Part shown: piece after piece, positions 1-10,100 of the stretch
How the letters are laid out: the number at the start of each line of letters is the position of its first letter
How positions within the stretch are numbered: the first letter of the stretch is position 1
DNA from: Asterias rubens
Taxonomy: Eukaryota > Echinodermata > Asteroidea > Forcipulatida > Asteriidae
Assembly (NCBI RefSeq): GCF_902459465.1
Contig: NC_047063.1
Location: 3,162,001-3,226,000 of the forward strand
DNA length: 64,000 bases
Direction of reading: 5' to 3'
Program-made: the position numbers and the translations under genes
The notes under the pieces: generated by a model
The model's input: only the letters and a program-made list of their open reading frames with translations
What the model was told of the DNA's origin: nothing
The model's database searches: none

Positions 1-178
1 TAATAATGAAAGAAAAAACAGCCTTGTCACACGAAGTTGTGTGCTTTCAGATGCTTGATTTCGAGACCTCAAATTCTAAATCTGAGGTCTTGAAATCAAG
101 TTCGTGTTAAATTCCTTTTTTCTCGAAAACCACGTTTCTCACGATGTTTTATTACTATCAAAAGCCCCCCATTACGTA
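1..178 (-). repeat. Fragment of the TTAA-flanked MITE family P
   Basis: Matches the reverse complement of the middle part of the full copies at 11519, 21947 and 53349, including the stretches around AGACCTCAAATTC and GTTTCTCACGATG. The left part runs off the window. Confidence 0.8.
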
Positions 179-297
179 GTCCCACATCTTGTAGGGAATA
201 CTGTATGTTACAGCGCCAGGAGCGTCACTGAGTGAAGAACATGTGCGCTATATAAGAAGCCACAATTATTATTATTATTATTATTATTATTATTTCA
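179..297 (+). repeat. 3' tail of SINE family A with ATT microsatellite
   Basis: Close to the tail of the full SINE at 38948-39357 (AGCGCCAGGAGCGTCACT and ATATAAGAAGCC), followed by an ATT repeat at about 268-294. The body is missing. Confidence 0.8.
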
Positions 298-376
298 TTT
301 TATCACAGCATGCAAAAGAAAGGTCTCATTTTCCTTTGTGCCGGTAACTCCTCGAGCCGGGCTACGTCCCGTAGCC

Positions 377-915
377 TTAGATCTCAAGGGTCTTTCTCAG
401 GATTCTCGCTGTTCCCAAAAGCGCTGCCTTTTGTAACAGATCTACCCTCACATTTGTCCCTATTTCATCTAGATGTTTCCCCAGTGCTTTGGGAATGGTG
501 CCAAGTGCTCCAACCACCACGGGGACTACTTTTACCTTTACCTGCCAAATCTTACGAAGTTCCCTGGCCAGGTCCTGGTACTTCTCGATCTTTTCCATCT
601 CCTTCGAAGCTACCCTTATATCACCTGGCACAGCTATGTCAATGAGATGACACATCTTCTTCGTCTTATCTAATAGCACAACATCCGGACGCCTATGTTG
701 TATAACATGATCGGTCTGAATGTTAAAGTCCCATAGGATCTTGACCTGGTCGTTCTCTACAACTTTCTCCGGAACATGGTCGTACCATTTCGCAAGCACT
801 TTGACACCATACTTCTTACACAGATCCCAGTGAATCACCTTGGCCAGCTTGTCATGTCTTCCTTTGTACTCCGTCTGGGCCATCTTACTGCATTCGCTAA
901 CAATATGAAATACAG

Positions 916-919
<4 letters not shown>
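377..919 (-). mobile_element. Non-LTR retrotransposon fragment with restriction-like endonuclease domain
   Basis: A 180-codon frame encodes the C-terminal part of a non-LTR retrotransposon protein: HIVSECSKMAQTEYKGRHDK, then the endonuclease core RRPDVVLLDK...CHLIDIAVPGD (P-D-x13-D-K type), then VVPVVVGALGTIPKAL and a terminal LLGTARILRKTLEI. The reverse transcriptase and the rest of the 5' part are missing. The coding segment is cut exactly at a TTA microsatellite on its 5' side, and a shorter one lies beyond its 3' end. It is a dead 5'-truncated copy, although the remaining frame is unbroken. Confidence 0.85.

Positions 920-984
<65 letters not shown>
919..984. repeat. (ATT)n microsatellite, about 22 units
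   Basis: Uninterrupted ATT repeat at the 5' truncation point of the retrotransposon fragment. Confidence 0.95.
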
Positions 985-988
<4 letters not shown>

Positions 989-1109
989 TTAACTCCAGAC
1001 TTTTAATTTTGTTACTGTTCATGTATTTCTGCTGCTGGCAGCGATTTTAATTTAAAAAAATTAAACCATTGAAGAATTAAAAAAAATATTGATATTTGAT
1101 TGGCATCAG

Positions 1110-4100
1110 GGTGGTTTTGAGTACAAGCGCGCCATCGTTGACAGCATCATCGTGATCATAGAGGAGAACCCAGAAGCCAAAGAGGCCGGCCTCGCTCATC
1201 TGTGTGAGTTCATTGAGGACTGTGAGCATACCTCTCTAGCTACACGCATCCTGCATCTATTGGGTCGTGAGGGCCCACGTACCCAATCGCCGTCTAAGTA
1301 CATCCGCTTCATCTTCAACCGGGTCATCCTGGAGAATGCTGCTATCAGAGCTGGTCAGTTCACACTTTGGATCTTTATTATTATTTTTTTTGCTGGAAAG
1401 CTTAAAGCAATCGCACAACATCGGTAAACAGTATTGTCCAAAGGCCCACACTTCGTGTATCACAACTTATATATAAAATAACAAACCTGTGAAAATTTAG
1501 GCTCAATCAGTCTTTGGAGTCGGGAGAAAATAACGGGAAAACCCACCCTTGTTTCCGCACGCTTCGCCATGTCATGACATGTGTTTAAAATAAATCTGTT
1601 TTTCTCCATATCGAGAATTGATAATTGTTTTAATGTTTTCTCAAAAAGTAAAGCATTCCGCGGAATAATATTTCAAGGGTAATCTTTTACAGTTAACTTC
1701 TGTAAACCCTGTAAGTTGATTTGTAAATTTGTGAACTTTTATTTTTGTTCTGTTCAGAAAGTGTCCAATGGCTTTAAGAGTATACAGATCTTATTGATTT
1801 TGGTTTTACCCATACACACCGATGTGTGTTCGCACTGTACACTCGGTACTTTCCCCCGAGTTCAGTGAAAAAAAATCACACTGAGATTGCCCGGTAGCTA
1901 GAGGCAGTTTGAATCCTATGTTTTAGCAGCGGGTACTGCAACGATTTTAAGGTGGTGGTTGTGCAAAAAGAAGTTGATTTAACAGTGCTAACACACATTG
2001 GTGTCAGGGTAAAACCAGCTTAAAGAGTATACCGAGCTTGTTATGCATCTATGTGAAACAATCTCATTATTTTTGCATTATCTTTGCCTCATTATTTGCA
2101 CAGCTGCCGTCAGTTCCTTGGCCAAGTTTGGAGCTCACTGTGAAGACCTACTCCCTAGTGTCATTGTCCTACTGAAAAGGTAAGGAGTTGATGATTAACC
2201 TTTAAAAAATACAAAACAAACCTTCGCCCCCAGTGTGCATCGAGCCTGAAGCCCTACGCCTCCAGTGTGCATGAAGCCCTGTGCCCCTAATGCCTGACAT
2301 AAAATGCACAACATCTAGAGATAAAATCAAACAATATAATCTGGATTTTAGACGTGGTCCCTCGCTTTGAAATTAAGTTTGACCCAATGACTTCCAATGC
2401 TCCATTATTTTTTACTGCATGAGGGGGCTCTCAAACATATTTGTATCACTTCCGGGGGTATATACTATCATACCTTAAACAGTTATTAAAGACTGGAACA
2501 CAGTCCAAATCGGTTTTATAATTTGGCTTAAAAATGCAAATCTTTTTAATCATGATGGAAATAAATGGCTTTAAATAAAATGGGGGAAAAAAGAGTTAAC
2601 AGCCTGACCTTTGTGACCCTAGCAGAGTCTTTCTCCGAGGCTAGGAACCTGGTTGGAATCTTGCTGGGGATAAAATGAAAGGAAAAAATAGCTTCACGCC
2701 TGAAATGTGTGAAAAGTGTTCAAGAAGTACCACCATTGAAAGTGATTGTCTTTTGTATTTTTTGTGTAGGTGTCTGCTCGATGGGGATGATGAGGTACGA
2801 GATAGAGCCACTTTCTACTTGAGAGTTCTAGAACAGCAGCAGAAGGCACTCAACTCTGCCTACATCCTCAACAGTAAGTTTTTTCTTAACAGCAATTTTG
2901 AGTCTCTTTAAAAGTTATCTAGGGGATGGTCACTATTGATAATTTCTTAGAAATTGTTGGCATAAAATCTTACTTGGTAACGAGCAATGGAGAGCTGTTG
3001 AAAGTATAAAACATTGTGAGAAACGGCTCCCTCTGAAGTAAAGGTAGTTTTGGAGAAAGAGGTAATTTCTCACTCAATTATTAAAAGACTTATATTAGGC
3101 ATATTGTTACGTGCGCCTAATTCATTACCATGTCAAAAAGGAACTAAGGCACGACAGAGACATTTGACAAGGAAGAGTGAAACCTAAACCAGCGATTATA
3201 TTCACGATGATAATTTATTTTACTCAAACAACAATATTTAAAGCAATAGAACCATTAATAATGTACATGGCAGATTTAATACAATTCAAATGAGAGACCC
3301 TAAGATTATAGCTACCGGAAGTTCGATGACTGGGTTTGATGTGCTGGTTACACGGTGCCTCTTCTAAATTGACGTCTGGCACTAGATTGGTACATCTGGG
3401 GAGAGCCTCAAACCTGGCATGGGTTTAGGCCATCTAGGAAGAGCCTCAAAACCGGGCGTGGGTTTTAGGCCATCTAGGAAGAGCCTCAAAACCGGGCGTG
3501 GGTCTTACAGGCATGAGAATCTTCCGGTTTAAACCGGAATTCCGGTTTTTTTCCTTTCAAAATTGTGGTCTCCGAGTTCGATGTGAATTTGCTATAAAAT
3601 TCGGGGGGTAGGTTTTTGGGGGTATACATTTGGATTTCTCTAATCCCTCTTCTCTAGTCAGACAATGTCAGTTTACCTTTGTAATTGTTATTATCGCGGA
3701 TCCACACGTACGGCGTTCATGAAAAAAACGGCACCTAAAAACTAAACAATAAATTGCCGTCCAGCAACTGGCCCAGTTTACGGCTTGTGGTCTTCCTAGC
3801 ATCGCGCATGCATGCAGCAGCAGCGACAGATGTATAAACTTGCCTCATTCCTTGCTTCGTTTATAGTGGTATGGTTCAATAATGTTTGCGTGTAATGCGC
3901 TTGCTGCTGCAGCAAAGATAACACGTGTGGAGACTTTTGAAAGTCTTCTGAAAAAACAATGCACGTGTTTGCACCATGTGTACTGTGTACTGTGTACTGT
4001 GTACGTGCAGGTTTGTACACGAACCAATGAGCCGAGCGGCGCGGCACGAATCTGAGATCGCCGGCAGGCCATGGAAAACTGGTACCTGTTACTGCCTCAC

Positions 4101-7100
4101 AACCAGCGAAAGATATGCTGAATAACAACCTCTTTCTCAAAAACACATCGCTCTCGCCAGATATATAGAATAATATTATTTTAAAATGTGCGTCGCCGAC
4201 GGATCGTTAAAATCACAAACATTTAATTTCAAAAGAATTTCTTTTACACAACCGAATTTCAAATCAAGAACCTGTGAAAATGGTTGTTGGTGAGAAAAAA
4301 AGCATTTTCAAGGGCAGAAATAAGGGATAAAATTTAAATATTATTACTATTATTTTTTTGTTTTCCTTTCTTTTTCCGGAATTGTTACAAAATCGCAGGC
4401 GAACCCAAAATTGTTTGAATTGTTTGAGCTTTACATTCCTTATTTTCCCTTAAACCTATTATTAAAATAAAAAAAAGGAAAAATCACACAAAAGTAGCTC
4501 ACTTCTACCTGGAAAAATAGGTGTCAGAAATGCATCAGAGATCACCACAGAGCTTCTAAAATACCCAGAGCTCCCAGGGCCCTTAAGCGGGCCCTGGACC
4601 CCGGCCGTAGGGGACTTCGCGCTGCGCGCTCGTGTTGTGTGTTTCGCACACAAAAATGATGGAATATTGACATTTCCGATCAACTGAATTTTTTTCCTGT
4701 TTTTTTATCATCACCCATTCTCATGCCTGGTCTTAGGCCATCGGAGCGCAAGAACTGGGTGGTTCAAGCCATCAACTTGAAGGAGAAAGAGCACAGTTTT
4801 GACTGACTGTCTCTGTGCAAGAACCGGTTGGTTCAAGCCATCAACTTGAAGGAGAAAGAGCACAGTTGTGACTGACTGTCTCTATAACTGGAATATGCCT
4901 GAAACACCAATACTGGACAATGGTGTGGCCGACGGTTGAAGTGGTGACCCCCATCAATGTATGAGTTGGGCAGAGCCCCTGGCTGACTCAGTGGTGGCGG
5001 AGTGATGAGTGTAACCCAGCAAGAGGCATACCCAGTATTTTATAGGCTAGAAACATCACACAATGCAGTGGGCAATTATACTAAACATTGTGTCCACTGC
5101 ACATTAATAATAAGTTTGGAGTGTCAACACATTAAGGACACAATGTTACATTATGACCGTTGCATAACATCTAACAATACACATTGTGAAACAGACTGAC
5201 CTGTTTTGCCAAATACCACAGATGTTCTTAAAGACCAACAAATATGTCATAACAAAAGGTACAGGATAAGGGGGAGAGAAAGCCCATCTGTAACAATATG
5301 AACACACACAAATTTGCGGTATAGTTGGTAAGACACTACTCTAGAATGTCAAAGGTTGTGGGAACGAATCCCAATCGAGTAATATGCCTGTGATTTTTTT
5401 TCGCAGAGCTTTACACACTTGGCTGTTAATGGGTAAAACCAAAGTTTATACAAACTCCCTGTGTTTTGTTTTTTGCAGTTCTGTCAGTGTCTATCGTTGG
5501 ACTAGAGAGGGCGCTCCATCACTACACGCTGAGCCCCTCGGAGACCCCCTTTGACATCAAGACTGTGCCCCTGGAGACGCAGCCTCTTGCTGATCAGAAG
5601 ATTCCAGGTAAGGTTCCAGGGAGTAGTACCTCCTGATATTGCATCAACCTTGTTACCACTGCCTCTTGGCTCACTTTTCACTTCCCAGAAATGCCAGTGG
5701 TGCAACCAGAGTTCTTATGACGTGGTTTAGTTAAAAATTATTTAAGATACATGTATTTCAACAGTTGTAGTTAAGTTACTCATGAGCTAGATGTGGGGTC
5801 ATAGATTGGTGTTTGTCAATGTTGTGCTGTTTTGTAGGGCAAGGAAAGATACAATGAGAGAGGCAATGAATTTGGCGTCTACTTGCTCAGCAAACAGCAC
5901 AACATTTTCCTGGTACTTTCACAAGAATTTCATTCCACCCACGTTTTAAAGCAAGATGTCAGCAGTCCCAGCTGCATCTCTGCATTTTAGTGTTTTTTTT
6001 AAAGGTTTTGTTCCTTTGTGTCTTTTGTTTTTCTTTCTTCTGTGGTTGGCTTGCCAGTTAGTTTGTTTGCATAGGTAGGGTTAGAGGCGTCTGTCTCCTG
6101 AAAAGATATTTAAACATTACCTATCAGTTCTCTGTTGGCGGGACAGACCTATCCCCATACTGTGGTTTGGGCACTGGCCTGGTGACCAGTCTTTCTTATT
6201 TATCTTTTTCTTCCATTCTGTGCACTTGCACTTTGGATCATTTATATGTAAGGGACGCAATATCAGTTATTTGTTTTATTGAATTTGTTCAATATATTTG
6301 TAACGAACAATCAGTGATCTTAAGATGAGAATCATTCATCTTTATTCACATCTTCTATTGATTGATCGCCCCCCCCCCTTACCCACAATGCAACGATACC
6401 AACTCATCCTTTATCGAAAAGGACTCTGGTTATATGTTTGTCATAATTTTTTACTTTTAATTTTTTTTTTAGACTTGATGCAGTCTGCTAAGCAGAGTGA
6501 TAAGCCAAGCGCACCTGTCCAGGAGATCTATGCAGGTAAGTAATAAATGAAGGCACTGCCACCAAAAGCCAATCTACAGAGCTGCTTAACATCAGATTCT
6601 GTGCTTACTGTATGAGCCTTCATCTCATAGCGCTGCTAACTATTAGAACACTATGAAACATGATTACCTTTCAGTGCTTACTGTATGAAAAATGAATGAC
6701 GTAACAATGCCAATCCCCATTGAACGTGCAAACTGTCTACCTAATTTTTTTGCTAACCTGTGGAATACGCTTACACTTAAGAATTTGTTTCGCTACAGTA
6801 AGCACTATAAGCGCTATAAAATTAGGTCCCAAAAAGGGACTCAATGTGTGTTGAATCGGTTTTCAACTAGTGGTTTAAACCCGCCGAGGCCTAGTTCTTG
6901 ATTAATAACCTCGACGATCCCATTCATATATACCAGTTCGGTCAAAAACGATTTCTTTCAACACAACACCCCTCCAGCTATGAAATGGTAAAGCCCTCCA
7001 CCGCCCTCAGGTAAACAACTCCTTATAAGGGAATGCTGTGCGCGTCGCGCGTATCGCGTGATGTGGCACAACTGTTTCAGCCGTTGCTCTCGACCAATAG

Positions 7101-10100
7101 GAATGAAGAAACTGTCTTTTAAGAACACGTGCAAGCTCGCGTGTCACGCCCGGGTTTCAACACTTTTTACTGGTCATAAACAAAGGTTTATACACACCCA
7201 CGTGACGCGCTCTCCACCAATAGGAATAGCGAAACTGTCTGAGGTATTTATGAATGTAAAATTAATGTGTATTAGATAAATGTTTCTATTTCCCTCCTGA
7301 AGTAGCTTAGTGTGAAGAAACATTTTTAATATCACAAACTATAATCATGACAACTGATTTACTTTTTTGACAGAACAACTGGCAGCTATTCCAGAGTTTG
7401 CGTCCCTGGGAACTCTCTTCAAATCGTCGAAGCCAGTGGAGCTGACCGAGTCAGAGACAGAGTACATGGTCCGATGTATTAAACACACCTTCGCTGAACA
7501 CATAGTGTTCCAGGTGAGGAAACATTAATGAACCTTCACCAAACTTATCCCTAATCCATTAAAAATCTATCTGTGTGTTTTGTGTGATTCTTTTTTGGGA
7601 TCTGCATTTGCAACAATCAATATACTCTTTCTACTATAGTCTGATTTCCAACTTTATGGTGCCCTGTCGGAATCTTTTTTGAATCTATTTGAATGCCTAA
7701 AAGGACATTATGTTCATGTACTTTATTGTACTCAATGAATTGTTCTTACTTTTTTCTAAGGGCTAGATATTGTGTCTTTTTGTAAGTCGATCATGCTATA
7801 CATGGGCAATTCCACGGTAACGGAAGGACATTTTGACTCATTAAACAACATTTAAATCGTGGATATCTTTAACAGTTTAATTACTTTCATCAAGCAAATG
7901 TCACAGTTTCTTTTTATTAATGACTGCCTTCAAAATGGCCTCCTCTTTTTGGCTGAAAAACTTTTAGTTTATAAAATATGAATATTAATAAGGTCAGTAA
8001 CGGAAGGACACCGGAATTGCCCACATTGGATCAGGCATACCACCATAATCAGAGTCCACCAGGGCCCGATTTCATGGCTCTGCTTGCCGTAAGCAAATAA
8101 TTGGCGCTGAAAGGCAGTGGACACTATTGATAATTACTCAAAATAGTTGTTAACATAAAAACTTACTTGTTAACAAGCAATGGAGAGCTGTTGATAGTAT
8201 ACAACATTGTGAGAAACGGCTCCCTCTGAAGTAACATTGTTTTTTGAGAAAGAAGTAATTTTCCACACAAATATTTGAATTTGATTTTGGGATCCAGAAA
8301 TCAAGATCTGAAATTATACAGCTTCGTGTGACAATTGTTTTTTTTTCTCCCATTATATCTCGCTACTTTAAAGACAAATTGAGTTCAAATTTTCACAGGT
8401 TTTTGTTTTTATGCATATGTTGTCAAGTGAGAAGACAGGTCTTTGACCATTACCAATAGTGTCCAATGTCTTTAATAATTCCATCTTGTCCACTCTGTGT
8501 TGTCTAATTTGACTACACCAACACCCTAAACGATCAGCTGCTAGAGAACGTTACTGTTCAGATGGAGACTGGCGATGGGTGATCGTTATCGTTTTCGTTA
8601 TCGCTGCAGTGTGACCCGGCCTTAGGCCTTCTTGTAATTCCAGGTCCAGATCATAAAGGGTTGCACCCCACGATCTTAATTATTTCATCTTGTTCACTCT
8701 GTGTGTCTAGTTTGACTGCACCAACACCCTAAACGATCAGCTGCTAGAGAACGTGACTGTTCAGATGGAGACTGGCGATGGGTTCGAGACGGCTTGTTAC
8801 ATCCCCGCCCCCTCTCTCAAGTTCAACCAACCCGGGGTCTCCTACACCTGTGTGACATTGCCTGAAGATCCAACAGGAGGTAAGATCATTCATCCTGGGC
8901 CAAAGCTGTTAAAGGGTCTGGGTAATTTTTGTTACACAAAACACAATGTCCACAGATTTACATTAATTTTACATAGTTTGAAGATGGTGATGGTAGATAG
9001 CTGGTAGAAAACTTTTACTTGCTGAGGTGCTGTAGTTTTTTAGTTTTTCACTTATTTCTCAAACACTACAGCGCATCAGCAAGTAATATTTTAAGGGAAG
9101 CTTTTCATCATCACTATCTGCATCTTTGTAATTTAATGTAAATCTGTTTTGAAACTTTTTCCCCTATGATGTTGAATGTAAATATCTCCCTGATTTATAT
9201 ACACAATCCCGCTGATTGCAAGATGCAAAGGGTGGCAGCTTTGCATTTAACTGTAGGGATATGTTCCAGTTGACTAAAGTGATTATCGTGCTTTTTCATT
9301 GTACATGTAGTTTAAGTATTCAACAAATTGTATTCTGTGTACTTTTCGGATTTAATATTTTGTGTGTGCAATTTTGTTTAATGAATTCTTGCAATTGCCT
9401 TCAAACATTATCGTATTGTGAAATATCCTCTATATATTTATAATGATCGACTTCTTTGTATATATTTTGTTACTAACATGTATGAATTTGCTAAGCAGAA
9501 TGGGGAACCAGTTTTCACCAATGTAAATTTTATGCAATGTTTGGCTGGTCACCTATTTTCTAAGCAAGATCATTTTGTGATTAGCATATCATTCTGGCTT
9601 TGGAGTCAAAGTCACTGGAATATTTTTGAATGTTGGTCGATTTAAAAGCTGTAATTCTCAAATGGTCAACGAATGTTATCTTTTTCCACTTTATTTTGTT
9701 GCCATCATTTCTGTTTTTTTTCAACCTGTCTGTCTGCGTCTTGTTACTTTCTACATTCTGTTTGTCTGTCCATCGGGCATCTTACCACAAGTCTTGGCTT
9801 CTAACAGCTGCCTATCTACTTATTTAATTTTTGTCTTTGTAAAATATGCATTTATGGTAACTTCTTGAAATAAATATTGTAGTTATTTATTTATTAATTA
9901 TGATTTATTTATAAATATATATGTTATTGGTTCTGCAATAGAAACTTTGATTGGCTATAATTTTCCCGCTTATTCTTGGATCCTTCCCTTAATCCCTTTT
10001 CCCTCTTTTTTTTTCTACAAATGGATATGTATTTGTTTGTACTTGTTTTATGCCTCTGAAGAAGGTCCGGTTTGGATCGAAAGCTAAGGCCATCTACCCT

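Noticed and set aside
3796..4146. 116-codon minus-strand frame inside the 1222-bp transposon
   Set aside because: No transposase motif; much of it comes from a GTGTACT repeat.
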